64,000 nucleotides of DNA from Bordetella genomosp. 12 (lineage in GTDB: Bacteria; Pseudomonadota; Gammaproteobacteria; Burkholderiales; Burkholderiaceae_B), in assembly GCF_002261355.1 (NCBI RefSeq), contig NZ_NEVU01000002.1, positions 186,001 through 250,000 of the forward strand, written 5' to 3'. The position numbers and the translations under genes are program-made. How positions within the stretch are numbered: the first letter of the stretch is position 1; each line of letters starts with the position of its first letter. Of this stretch, positions 46,893-55,271 are shown piece by piece. A model generated the notes under the pieces. The model ran no database searches, was not told the DNA's origin, and saw nothing but the letters and a program-made list of their open reading frames with translations.

Positions 46893-48404
46893 TCAGTCGT
46901 TCGTGTTGAGCAGGTATTGCATCAGCAGGGGGACGGGGCGGCCGGTGGCGCCCTTGTCCTTGCCGCCGCGCCAGGCCGTGCCCGCGATATCCAGATGGGC
47001 CCAGGGATAGGCCTTGGCGAAGCGCGACAGGAAGCAAGCCGCCGTGACCGCGCCGGCCTGCGGGCCGCCGATATTGGCGATATCGGCGAAATTGGACTTG
47101 AGCTGATCCTGGTAGGCATCGTCCAGCGGCATGCGCCACACAGTGTCCTGAGCCTGGCGGCCGGCGGCCAGCAGGGCGTCGGCCAGGGCGTCGTCCTTGG
47201 AGAACAGGCCGCTGTTGACGCTGCCCAGGGCCACCACGCAGGCGCCGGTCAGGGTGGCGATATCGATCACGGCCGAAGGCTTGAAACGCTCGGCATAGGT
47301 CAGGGCATCGCACAGAACCAGCCGGCCCTCGGCGTCGGTATTAAGGATCTCGATGGTCTGGCCCGACATGCTGGTGACGACGTCGCCCGGCTTGTTGGCC
47401 TTGCCACTGGGCAGGTTTTCGCAGGCGGCCACCAGGCCAATGACCTCCATGGCCGGGGCCAGCTCGCCCAGGGCCCTGAAGGTGCCCAGCACGCTGGCGG
47501 CGCCGCACATGTCGTACTTCATCTCGTCCATGGTGGCGGCGGGCTTGAGCGAGATGCCGCCGGCATCGAAGGTGATGCCCTTGCCGACCAAAACCACGGG
47601 GCCGGCGGCCTTGGCCTTTCTGGCCGCGGCCGGCTTGCCGTTATAGCGCAGCACGATGAAGCGCAGCGGCTCGTCGGAGCCGCGTGCCACGGACAGGAAG
47701 GAACCCATGCCCAGGGCCTCGATCTGCTTGCGATCCAGCACGTCGACCTTGATCAGGGTTTTGAAGTCGCGCGCCAGCTTGCGCGCGGTGTCGCCCAGAT
47801 AGGAGGGCGTGCAGATGTTGCCCGGCAGATTGCCCAGGGTGCGGGCCAACTCCATGCCATGGGCAATGGCCTGGCCCTCGCGCAGGCCCAGTTGGGCCTG
47901 CGCCGTATCGGCGCGCTCGACGATCTGGGTGATCTTCTTGAGTTTGGGGCGGGCGTCACGATCGGGTTTGCCGAACGTGGCGTCGTAGTGGTAGGAGGCC
48001 TGGCCTGCGGCGATGGCGGCCGCCCGGGCGCGGTCACGCACCCCGGTGTTGTCCAGCGGCAGCGAAACCAGGGTCGACACCCCTTCGCTCAGTTGGGCGC
48101 CCACGCAATAAGCCGCGAAGGCCTGTTCGGCGCCGCTGTGGGCGCGGGCGTTGTATTCTTCCTGTTTGCCAAGACCGACCAGGATCACGCGCTGGGCGGA
48201 GACACCGGCCAGATTGCGCAGCACCAGGGTGCTGCCGGCGCGGCCGCGGAACTCGGTTTTGGTGACGGCGCGGATAGCGCCATTGCTCGCCCGATCGATC
48301 ATCTCGGCGGCGGGGCTGAGTACGCCGTCGGCGTAGACGCCCACGGCCAGGGCCGCCGTCTTGATCTGGTGCAGGGAAGCTGTGGTCTGTGTGCTAAATT
48401 CCAT
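46893..48404 (-). CDS. pepA: Leucyl aminopeptidase (cytosol aminopeptidase)
   Basis: 503 residues from ATG 48404 (an upstream frame to 48458 lacks similarity). M17 metallopeptidase with the diagnostic NTDAEGRLVL and metal-binding GKGITFDAGGISLK. It releases N-terminal residues from peptides and in E. coli also acts in plasmid-dimer resolution and gene control. It is divergent from lptF by 54 bases and co-transcribed with holC. Confidence 0.97.
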   Translation of the reverse strand: MEFSTQTTASLHQIKTAALAVGVYADGVLSPAAEMIDRASNGAIRAVTKTEFRGRAGSTLVLRNLAGVSAQRVILVGLGKQEEYNARAHSGAEQAFAAYCVGAQLSEGVSTLVSLPLDNTGVRDRARAAAIAAGQASYHYDATFGKPDRDARPKLKKITQIVERADTAQAQLGLREGQAIAHGMELARTLGNLPGNICTPSYLGDTARKLARDFKTLIKVDVLDRKQIEALGMGSFLSVARGSDEPLRFIVLRYNGKPAAARKAKAAGPVVLVGKGITFDAGGISLKPAATMDEMKYDMCGAASVLGTFRALGELAPAMEVIGLVAACENLPSGKANKPGDVVTSMSGQTIEILNTDAEGRLVLCDALTYAERFKPSAVIDIATLTGACVVALGSVNSGLFSKDDALADALLAAGRQAQDTVWRMPLDDAYQDQLKSNFADIANIGGPQAGAVTAACFLSRFAKAYPWAHLDIAGTAWRGGKDKGATGRPVPLLMQYLLNTND

Positions 48405-48458
48405 GAAGATTTCCCGAGTGCGTCGCACGTTGCGGACGATTATCCCGCATATTCTCAC

Positions 48459-49577
48459 ATGTCTCTATTCAAACGGTCTGTCGTCAGCGAGATTACAAGT
48501 CACGCCGGCGTGGTGTTTTCCACTCTTGTAGTGGTATGGCTGAGCGTCCTGTTGGTGCGCTTGCTGGGCGAGGCCGCGGGCGGGTCCATCGGCGCCGACG
48601 TCGTGCTCGGCCTGGCGGCGTTTTCCACCATTACGGCCTTGCCCACGATTCTCGCGGTGTCGCTGTTCATCGCGGTGCTGACCACGGTCACCCGCAACTA
48701 TCGCGAATCCGAAATGGTGGTGTGGTTCGCCAGCGGCTTGTCGTTGGCCGATTGGCTGCGTCCGGTGCTGCGCGTCGCCGTGCCGGTGGCGGCCGTGGTG
48801 GCGGGCCTGACGCTGGTGGCTTCGCCGTGGGCTTATCGCCAGATCGGCGAGTACCGCGAGCGCTTCGAGCAGCGCTCCGATCTGTCCAAGGTGGCGGCGG
48901 GCCAGTTCGCCGAATCAGGCCGCGGCGACCGGGTTTTCTTTGCCGAGGATCCGGTCAATCCGCGCGATGAGCTCGGTGCGGTGTTTGCCCGCGCCATCGA
49001 CCCGGAGTGGTTCAGCGTGCTGACCGCCAAGAGCGCGCGCGGCGAGACCCTGGACAATGGCGATCGCTTTCTGGTGCTGTCGGGCGGGCATCGCTATGAC
49101 CTCAAGCCTGGCACGCCCGAGGTGCGGCTCACCAATTTCGAGGAGTACGGCATCCGCCTGGAGAGCAAGGCCGGGGACGACCCGATCGCCGAGGCGCGCG
49201 CGGCGGCGGAGCGGTCGAGCAAGGCACGCTCCACGACGCAATTGATGCAGGACAACACGGACAGCTCCTGGTCGCAGATCATGTGGCGGGTGTCCATGCC
49301 GCTTGCGGCCTTGAACCTGGCCTTGTTGGCGATTCCGCTCGGCGCGGTCAACCCGCGTCTGGGGCGCTCGGGCGATCTGTTGATCGCTGGCCTGGTCGGG
49401 CTGCTGTATATGAATCTCATCAATCTGTCGCGCGCCTGGATCAGCAGCGGCAAGCTACCCTTCGGTATCGGGGTCTGGGTGATTCATGCCTGTGTGCTGG
49501 CTTTCACCATTTTCCTGCTCTATAAGCGTTTGCGCGTGAAGGCGCCCAAACCGCCCAAGGCCCTCAAGGCCGCTTGA
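48459..49577 (+). CDS. lptF: LPS export permease LptF
   Basis: 372 residues from ATG 48459 (MSLFKRSVVSEITSHAGVVF). The long open frame upstream is antisense to pepA and is not real. Membrane helices flank a periplasmic beta-jellyroll (about 110-270), as in the YjgP/YjgQ family; the order and length suit LptF. It works with LptG and LptB2 to lift LPS from the inner membrane. The lptG gene, normally next, is absent: the LysR gene ends two bases downstream in the opposite direction. Confidence 0.92.
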   Translation: MSLFKRSVVSEITSHAGVVFSTLVVVWLSVLLVRLLGEAAGGSIGADVVLGLAAFSTITALPTILAVSLFIAVLTTVTRNYRESEMVVWFASGLSLADWLRPVLRVAVPVAAVVAGLTLVASPWAYRQIGEYRERFEQRSDLSKVAAGQFAESGRGDRVFFAEDPVNPRDELGAVFARAIDPEWFSVLTAKSARGETLDNGDRFLVLSGGHRYDLKPGTPEVRLTNFEEYGIRLESKAGDDPIAEARAAAERSSKARSTTQLMQDNTDSSWSQIMWRVSMPLAALNLALLAIPLGAVNPRLGRSGDLLIAGLVGLLYMNLINLSRAWISSGKLPFGIGVWVIHACVLAFTIFLLYKRLRVKAPKPPKALKAA

Positions 49578-49579
49578 GA

Positions 49580-50503
49580 TCAGGCCCGGTCCGTGGCCAG
49601 TTGGCCGGCCCGGCCGGCGAACAGCGCCTGATTGCGTTCGGCCGCCTCACGCATGAAGTCCCACAACAGGCTCACGCGCTTGAGGCGGTAGAGATCTTCA
49701 TGGCAATACATCCAGAAGCTGCGCGTAATGGCGACCTCGGCGCTGAGCACGGGCGTGAGCCTGGGATCTTGCGCGGCGATGAAACAGGGCAGGATGGCCA
49801 GCGACTGGCCCTGCAGGGCCGCATGGTATTGGGCCACCACACTGGTGCTGCGCAACACCACCCGGCTGTTGGGCAACAGATCTTCCAGATAGCGCAGCCG
49901 TTCGCTAAAGAGTAGTTCGTCGACATAACCGATGAAGCTGTGGCCGGCGAGGTCGGCGCGCGTGCGGATGGCCGGATGACGCGCCAGATACTGCGGCGTG
50001 CCGTACAGCATGAGGGTGTAATCGCACAGGCGGCTGCACACATAGGGGCCGCGTTGCGGGCGTTCGATGGTGATGGCCAGATCCGCTTCGCGCTTGGATA
50101 GGCTGACAAAGCGCGGCACCGGCAGGATGTCCAACGTGATGTGGGGGTAGCGGCGCTGGAAGTCCGCCGCCAGCGGCGTGACCACATAACTGCCGAAGCC
50201 TTCGGTGGCGCCGATGCGGATATGGCCCGATAGCGCCTGGCCGATGCCGGACAGGCTTTCGCGCGCGGAGTGCACGGTGCTTTCCAGTTGCTCGGCATAG
50301 ACGAAGAGGCGCTGCCCATCCTCGGTCAGGATAAAACCGGCGCTGCGGGATTTTTCGAACAGCAGGCTGCCCAGCTCGGCCTCCAGCGCGCGGACGCGCC
50401 GCGCGACCGTGGTGTGTTCGACCCCCAGAATGCGCGCTGCCGCGCTGACGCGCTGGCTGCGCGCCACCTCCAGAAAGTAACGCAGGCTGTCCCAGTCGAG
50501 CAT
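49580..50503 (-). CDS. LysR-family transcriptional regulator
   Basis: 307 residues from ATG 50503 (the frame continues to 50551 without similarity). The winged helix-turn-helix (SLRYFLEVARSQRVSAAARI) is followed by the periplasmic-binding-like effector domain. It is divergent from the binding-protein/mmsA pair and so probably controls it. Palindromes resembling LysR operators lie at 50546-50564 and 50578-50591. The inducer is unknown; it may be a branched-chain or beta-amino acid product judging by the neighbour dehydrogenase. Confidence 0.92.
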   Translation of the reverse strand: MLDWDSLRYFLEVARSQRVSAAARILGVEHTTVARRVRALEAELGSLLFEKSRSAGFILTEDGQRLFVYAEQLESTVHSARESLSGIGQALSGHIRIGATEGFGSYVVTPLAADFQRRYPHITLDILPVPRFVSLSKREADLAITIERPQRGPYVCSRLCDYTLMLYGTPQYLARHPAIRTRADLAGHSFIGYVDELLFSERLRYLEDLLPNSRVVLRSTSVVAQYHAALQGQSLAILPCFIAAQDPRLTPVLSAEVAITRSFWMYCHEDLYRLKRVSLLWDFMREAAERNQALFAGRAGQLATDRA

Positions 50504-50545
50504 GGCGGTATGTCTCCCGGAGTCGGGATTTTTCGTTGTGTATTT

Positions 50546-50591
50546 ATGCACAAGACATGTGCATTATTGGCGTTGCTTGTGGATTTTCACA
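50546..50591. promoter_or_regulatory. Candidate LysR operator in the divergent region
   Basis: ATGCAC-N7-GTGCAT at 50546-50564 is a perfect inverted repeat, and TGTG-GATTTT-CACA lies at 50578-50591. Both are in the 158-base gap between the LysR gene and the binding-protein gene, where a LysR-type regulator normally binds. Confidence 0.55.
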
Positions 50592-50661
50592 CATCTACAC
50601 TAGCTTGAGCCACCGCCTTTAAGGACGGCAGGCCTAAAAAAAATCCACAGGAGACAAAGTC

Positions 50662-51879
50662 ATGAAAATGCGCGCGCGCGGAATTGCCGCAGGTCTGTGC
50701 CTGGGCGCCTTGCTGGTGGGGCAGGCCATGGCGGCTGACAAGCCGCCCGTCAAAATCGGTGTGTTGACGGATATGTCGGGGACTTATGCCGCCATGGGGG
50801 GGGCGGGATCGGTGGCCGCGGCGCAACTGGCCATCGATGATTGTCTGGCCGCCGAGTGCAAGGGCATGAAGATCGAACTGGTCTCCGCCGACAACCAGAA
50901 CAAGGCGGATGTGGGCGCGGCGCGGGCGCGCGAGTGGTTCGACCGTGACGGCGTGACCGCGATCACCGACCTGACCAACTCCGCCGTGGCGCTGGCGGTG
51001 CAGGGCATCGCGCGCGAGAAGAATAAGGTCGTGATGTTTTCAGGGCCGGCCACCACCGCCCTGACCAATAAAGAGTGTTCGCCGGTGGGTTTCCACTGGA
51101 TGTTCGACACTTACTCTCAGTCGGCCGGTGGCGCCAAGGCCACTGTGAAGGCCGGCGGCAAGTCCTGGTATTTCGTGACGGTGGACTACGCCTTTGGCCA
51201 TTCGCTGGAAGCCGATACGGCCAAGGCCGTCAAAGCGCTGGGCGGCACGGTGGCGGGCAGCGTGCGCCACCCGCTCAATGCGCCGGACTTCGCTTCCTAT
51301 CTGCTGCAGGCGCAAAGCTCCAAGGCGCAGGTGGTGGCGCTGGCCAACGGCGGCCAGGATACGGTCAACGCGGTCAAGCAAGCGCGCGAGTTCGGCATCG
51401 TCGATGGCGGCCAGCGGCTGGTGTCGCTGCTGATATTCCTGTCCGACCTGCGCGCCCTGGGGCTGGAGAACGCCCAGGGCCTGTCGTATGTCGACGGCTT
51501 TTATTGGGATTATGACGACGCCTCGCGTCAGTGGTCGGCGCGTTTCGAGAAAGCCTTCCGGGGCCTGAAACCCACGATGACGCAAGCTGGGGTGTATTCC
51601 AGCGTCCTGCACTATCTGCGCGCCGTGGCTGCCTCCGGCAGCACGGATGGCAAGGTGGTGGCCGACAAGATGCGCGAGCTGCCCATCAAGGATCCCATCA
51701 TGCGCAACGCCTCCATTCGTCCCGACGGACGGGTGATCCACGACATGTATCTGTACGAGGTCAAAAAGCCCGCGGACTCCAAGGGCGGCTGGGATTACTC
51801 CAAGCTGGTGGCGACCATTCCCGCCGCCGAGGCCTTCCAGCCGCTGGCCGATTCCAGCTGCCCGCTGGTCAAGCAATGA
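50662..51879 (+). CDS. Orphan branched-chain amino acid-type substrate-binding protein
   Basis: 405 residues. Signal peptide ending AMAAD (about residue 24). Type I periplasmic-binding fold: GVLTDMSGTYAAMGG, VDYAFGHSLEADTA, and LLQAQSSKAQVVALAN. It resembles the protein at 1-679. No permease or ATPase gene adjoins, so it would need a transporter encoded elsewhere. It has ACAGGAGA upstream as ribosome-binding site. It is probably transcribed with mmsA 63 bases downstream and controlled by the divergent LysR. Confidence 0.9.
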   Translation: MKMRARGIAAGLCLGALLVGQAMAADKPPVKIGVLTDMSGTYAAMGGAGSVAAAQLAIDDCLAAECKGMKIELVSADNQNKADVGAARAREWFDRDGVTAITDLTNSAVALAVQGIAREKNKVVMFSGPATTALTNKECSPVGFHWMFDTYSQSAGGAKATVKAGGKSWYFVTVDYAFGHSLEADTAKAVKALGGTVAGSVRHPLNAPDFASYLLQAQSSKAQVVALANGGQDTVNAVKQAREFGIVDGGQRLVSLLIFLSDLRALGLENAQGLSYVDGFYWDYDDASRQWSARFEKAFRGLKPTMTQAGVYSSVLHYLRAVAASGSTDGKVVADKMRELPIKDPIMRNASIRPDGRVIHDMYLYEVKKPADSKGGWDYSKLVATIPAAEAFQPLADSSCPLVKQ

Positions 51880-51942
51880 TCGCAATGCATTCAACACGCG
51901 CGGCCTGAGGGCCGCCTATCCAAGCAGTCTGAGGAGCAAGCA

Positions 51943-53436
51943 ATGAGCGAAGTCCCCCGCGTGCCGCTATTGATCGGCGGCAAACTGGTGCAGTCCAAGA
52001 GCACGCAATGGCGTGATGTCATCAATCCGGCCACTCAGGAAGTCGTGGCCCAAGTGCCTTTTGCCACGCGCGAGGAACTGGACCTGGCCGTCGCCAATGC
52101 CAAGGAGGCCTTTCAGACCTGGCGTAACGCTGGCCAGGGCCAGCGCATGCGTGTCATGCTGAAGTTCCAGCAACTGCTGCGAGACAACACCGGCAAGCTT
52201 GCCGAGATGATTACCCGCGAGCATGGCAAAACCCTGCCTGACGCCGAAGGGGAGGTCGGGCGCGGGCTGGAGGTCGTCGAGCACGCCTGCTCGATCGCCA
52301 GCCTGCAGTTGGGCGAGTATGCCGAGAATGCAGCCTCGGGCATCGACGTCTACACCCTCATCCAGCCTCTGGGCGTATGCGCCGGTATCACCGCATTCAA
52401 TTTTCCGGTGATGCTGCCTTGCTTCATGTTCCCGATTGCCGTGTCTTGCGGCAATACGTTTGTGCTCAAGCCGTCGGAGCAGGACCCGACGGCATCGCTG
52501 TATCTGGCGCAGCTGGCGCTGGAAGCAGGCCTGCCGCCGGGCGTGCTCAACGTCGTGCATGGCGGTCCGGATATCGCCAACGGGCTGTGCGAGCATCCCG
52601 ACATCAAGGCGGTGTCGTTCATCGGCTCCACGCGGGTGGGCACGGAGATCTATGACCGCGCCTCCAAGGCCGGCAAGCGTTGTCAGTCCATGATGGGCGC
52701 GAAGAATCACTGCGTGGTGCTGCCCGATGCCGATCCCGAAGTGGCGTTGAATCAACTCGTGGGCGCGGCGTTTGGCGCGGCGGGCCAGCGTTGCATGGCC
52801 ACCTCGGTGGCGGTGTTGGTGGGCGAGGCGCGCAACTGGTTGCCGGACTTCGTCGAGCGCTCGAAAAAGCTTAAGGTCAATGCCGGCACCGATCGCAAGG
52901 CCGATGTGGGTCCGCTGGTGTCGATCAATGCACGCAAGCGCGTCGAAAGCCTGATTCAAAAAGGGGTGGATGAGGGCGCCAAGCTCTTGCTGGATGGGCG
53001 TGGCGTGAAGGTCGAGGGCTATGGCGAAGGCAATTTCGTCGGGCCGACGATTTTCGACGGCGTCACCGAAGAAATGACCATCTATCAGGATGAGATTTTC
53101 GGCCCCGTGTTGTGCGTGGTCGGCGTGGAGACGCTGGAAGAGGCGGTCGCCTTTGTCAATCGCAACCCGAATGGCAATGGCGTGGCTCTGTTCACCCAGG
53201 ACGGCGGCGCGGCGCGTTACTTCCAGAACAATATCGATGTCGGCCAGGTCGGCATCAATATCCCGATTCCGGTGCCGGTCGCATGGTTCAGCTTCACGGG
53301 CTCACGCGGTTCCAAACTGGGCGATCTGGGACCCAACGGCAAGCAGGCCGTGCAGTTCTGGACCCAGACCAAAACGATTACCGCGCGCTGGTCGGCGCAC
53401 GGCCGGTCGGTCAACACCACCATCACCATGCGTTGA
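51943..53436 (+). CDS. mmsA: CoA-acylating methylmalonate-semialdehyde dehydrogenase
   Basis: 497 residues with ALDH fold. NAD-binding segment FIGSTRVGTEIYD and catalytic Cys C284 in AAGQRCMATS are the MMSDH pattern. It oxidises methylmalonate (or malonate) semialdehyde to propionyl-CoA (acetyl-CoA) in valine, beta-alanine or inositol breakdown. No mmsB or inositol genes adjoin, but propionyl-CoA could enter the propionate genes elsewhere. It follows the binding protein by 63 bases. Confidence 0.92.
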   Translation: MSEVPRVPLLIGGKLVQSKSTQWRDVINPATQEVVAQVPFATREELDLAVANAKEAFQTWRNAGQGQRMRVMLKFQQLLRDNTGKLAEMITREHGKTLPDAEGEVGRGLEVVEHACSIASLQLGEYAENAASGIDVYTLIQPLGVCAGITAFNFPVMLPCFMFPIAVSCGNTFVLKPSEQDPTASLYLAQLALEAGLPPGVLNVVHGGPDIANGLCEHPDIKAVSFIGSTRVGTEIYDRASKAGKRCQSMMGAKNHCVVLPDADPEVALNQLVGAAFGAAGQRCMATSVAVLVGEARNWLPDFVERSKKLKVNAGTDRKADVGPLVSINARKRVESLIQKGVDEGAKLLLDGRGVKVEGYGEGNFVGPTIFDGVTEEMTIYQDEIFGPVLCVVGVETLEEAVAFVNRNPNGNGVALFTQDGGAARYFQNNIDVGQVGINIPIPVPVAWFSFTGSRGSKLGDLGPNGKQAVQFWTQTKTITARWSAHGRSVNTTITMR

Positions 53437-53523
53437 TTGGGGCGCTTCCAACCCTGTCCGTCACGGCATGCTGCCGCGGCGGGCAGGGTTGCCGCGGCCT
53501 GGCGGCCCTGCGTGCAGTGCACA

Positions 53524-53576
53524 AGCTTATTCAAATAAGTAATATAAGATAGTTCTTATATTACTTATAATAAGCT
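53524..53576 (+). promoter_or_regulatory. Large AT-rich palindrome upstream of cysB
   Basis: A 53-base structure: outer arms AGCTTATT (53524-53531) and AATAAGCT (53569-53576), inner perfect arms ATAAGTAATATAAGA (53535-53549) and TCTTATATTACTTAT (53554-53568), four-base loop TAGT. A consensus -10 TATAAT (53566-53571) lies inside. It is 18 bases upstream of the cysB ATG and much more AT-rich than its surroundings. CysB boxes are AT-rich with ATAA/TTAT halves; this may be the autoregulatory operator. Confidence 0.7.
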
Positions 53577-53594
53577 GCACGAATAGGGGCCACT

Positions 53595-54539
53595 ATGAAC
53601 CTCCAGCAATTCCGCTTTGTGCGCGAAACCATCCGCCGGGACTTCAACCTCACTGAAGCCGCGCGCATGCTCTATACCTCCCAGCCTGGCGTATCCAAGG
53701 CCATCATCGAGTTCGAAGACGAGCTGGGCATCAAGATTTTCGAGCGTCATGGCAAACGCATCAAAGGCCTGACCAAGCCCGGCCTGGCCGTGTCGCAAGT
53801 CATCGACCGCATCATGCGCGAGGTCGACAACCTGAAAAAGGTCAGCGACGAATTCGCCCGGCGGGATGAAGGCGGGCTCGTCATCGCTTGTACGCACACG
53901 CAGGCGCGCTATCTCCTGCCGCGCGTCATTCCGGCCTTTCGCAAACAGTTTCCCAAGGTGCATCTCTCGCTGGCCGAAGGCAGCCCGGCGCAATTGGCCG
54001 AAATGGTGCTGCATGAGCAGGCCGATCTGGCCCTGGCCACGGAGTCGCTGGCCTTGACGCCGGGGCTGGCGACCTTGCCGGTCTACACCTGGGAGCACAC
54101 CGTGGTGGTCCGGCCCGACCATCCCTTGGCCGAGTTGAAGTCTTCCGAAGCCAAACGGCTGAGCCTGGCGCAGTTGGCCGAGTACCCCATCGTCACCTAC
54201 GACCGCGCGTTCACGGGCCGCAGCACCATCGATGAGGTTTTTGCCAATCAGGCCATCCATCCCGACATCGTGCTCGAGGCCATCGATGCCGATGTCATCA
54301 AGACCTATGTCGATGTGGGCCTGGGTATCGGCATCATCGCCGGCGTGGCCTACGATCCGCGCCGCGACGGCAATCTGGTGGGCCTGCCGGTGGGGCATCT
54401 GTTTGGCACCCATACGACCCGTGTGGGCGTGAAATCGGGCGTCTTCCTGCGCGACTATGTCTACACCTTCCTCGAGATGCTGGCGCCGTCCTTGACGCGT
54501 CAGGTTGTCACGGAGGCCGTCCAAGGCCTGCCCCGCTGA
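53595..54539 (+). CDS. cysB: LysR-family regulator CysB
   Basis: 314 residues, matching CysB length. The helix-turn-helix (FNLTEAARMLYTSQPGVSKA) and the next segment (GIKIFERHGKRIKGLTKPG) are CysB/Cbl-specific; the effector domain binds O-acetylserine or N-acetylserine. It activates sulfate-assimilation genes when sulfur is short and represses itself. A terminator follows. The large palindrome upstream probably mediates its control. Confidence 0.95.
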   Translation: MNLQQFRFVRETIRRDFNLTEAARMLYTSQPGVSKAIIEFEDELGIKIFERHGKRIKGLTKPGLAVSQVIDRIMREVDNLKKVSDEFARRDEGGLVIACTHTQARYLLPRVIPAFRKQFPKVHLSLAEGSPAQLAEMVLHEQADLALATESLALTPGLATLPVYTWEHTVVVRPDHPLAELKSSEAKRLSLAQLAEYPIVTYDRAFTGRSTIDEVFANQAIHPDIVLEAIDADVIKTYVDVGLGIGIIAGVAYDPRRDGNLVGLPVGHLFGTHTTRVGVKSGVFLRDYVYTFLEMLAPSLTRQVVTEAVQGLPR

Positions 54540-54554
54540 GCGGGCGCATCCGGC

Positions 54555-54582
54555 AAAACCGCCCTTGGGGCGGTTTTTTTTT
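54555..54582 (+). terminator. Terminator after cysB
   Basis: Stem AAAACCGCCC/GGGCGGTTTT with a three-base loop followed by nine T residues, 16 bases after the cysB stop. Strong intrinsic terminator. Confidence 0.92.
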
Positions 54583-54654
54583 GGGCGCGGCCGGGGCCGA
54601 GGGCGGGGGGTACTCAAGGAAGCTATGCCCGCAGCGAAACCGATAAAAAGAATT

Positions 54655-54709
54655 GAATAAGAATGACTCTCATTTGATTTGACTAAACAATAGGAATCAT
54701 TATCATTAC
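54655..54709 (+). promoter_or_regulatory. Two Fur boxes over a promoter
   Basis: AAGAATGACTCTCATTTGA (54659-54677) and TAGGAATCATTATCATTA (54691-54708) each resemble the Fur consensus (GATAATGATAATCATTATC). A promoter-like TTGACT (54679-54684) and TATCAT (54701-54706), spaced 16 bases, overlaps them. They end 30 bases before the DUF2325 ATG. Iron repression is strongly suggested. Confidence 0.75.
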
Positions 54710-54738
54710 CAAACACGCAACAACAGATGAGGTGAATC

Positions 54739-55074
54739 ATGGTGGCAGGCTTGAGCGCGGTGGTGGTCGGTGCAGACCGGCTGGGCAATATCCCGGACCT
54801 CCTGAAGGGACACAATATTTCGATCACGCACCACATCAGTGGGCGCGATCCCTCGCACCAGAAAAAGACCTTGCAGCTGCCCTCAGGCACGCAACTGGTC
54901 ATTCTGCTGACTGATTTTCTGGGCCATAACGTCATGAAAACCTTCCGCAACGCCGCGCAGCGCGGGGGCATCAAGGTCGTCGCTTGTCGGCGCTCCGTCT
55001 GCAGCATGCAGCAGGCCTTGCAGCAATGCGGCCTGTGCACGCAGAGCTGCGAAAAGAAAATGACCCGCCACTGA
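54739..55074 (+). CDS. DUF2325-like protein, likely iron-regulated
   Basis: 111 residues from ATG 54739 with GAGGTGAATC upstream. It starts with a Rossmann-like LSAVVVGADRLGNIP and TQLVILLTDFLGHNVMK, and ends with a cysteine cluster C83, C88, C97, C100, C104 (CRRSVC, CGLCTQSC) that could bind a metal. DUF2325 proteins have unknown function. Tandem Fur boxes precede it, so iron control is likely; it is monocistronic, with terminators after it. Confidence 0.82.
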   Translation: MVAGLSAVVVGADRLGNIPDLLKGHNISITHHISGRDPSHQKKTLQLPSGTQLVILLTDFLGHNVMKTFRNAAQRGGIKVVACRRSVCSMQQALQQCGLCTQSCEKKMTRH

Positions 55075-55178
55075 GTTTTTATGCCCCACCATTTTTCACC
55101 GCGGCCTGCGGCTGGCAGCGACCCGAGATCGCGCCAACAGTCTTGAGCTGAAGTGGCGGCTTTGCCGCCCGGTTTTAC

Positions 55179-55203
55179 AGCGCCCCTAGCGGGCGCTTTT
55201 TTT
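55179..55203 (+). terminator. Terminator after the DUF2325 gene
   Basis: Stem AGCGCCC/GGGCGCT with a five-base loop followed by seven T residues, about 105 bases after the stop. Confidence 0.82.
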
Positions 55204-55228
55204 GTGGGTCAGATCCGCTGGCCCAACA

Positions 55229-55255
55229 AAAAACGCCGGCAGGGCCGGCGTTTTT
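55229..55255 (-). terminator. Terminator after the NlpC/P60 gene (bidirectional)
   Basis: Perfect stem AAAAACGCCGGC/GCCGGCGTTTTT with a three-base loop. T-runs on both strands allow it to stop the minus-strand NlpC gene (stop 17 bases away) and residual plus-strand transcription. Confidence 0.88.
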
Positions 55256-55271
55256 GCGTAAAGCGGCGTGA

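Noticed and set aside
46806-48458. Long open frame extending upstream of lptF
   Set aside because: It runs antisense to pepA and part of holC; LptF similarity begins only at the ATG at 48459.
53470-53500. CCGCGGC/GCCGCGG repeat after mmsA as terminator
   Set aside because: Loop too long and no T-run follows.
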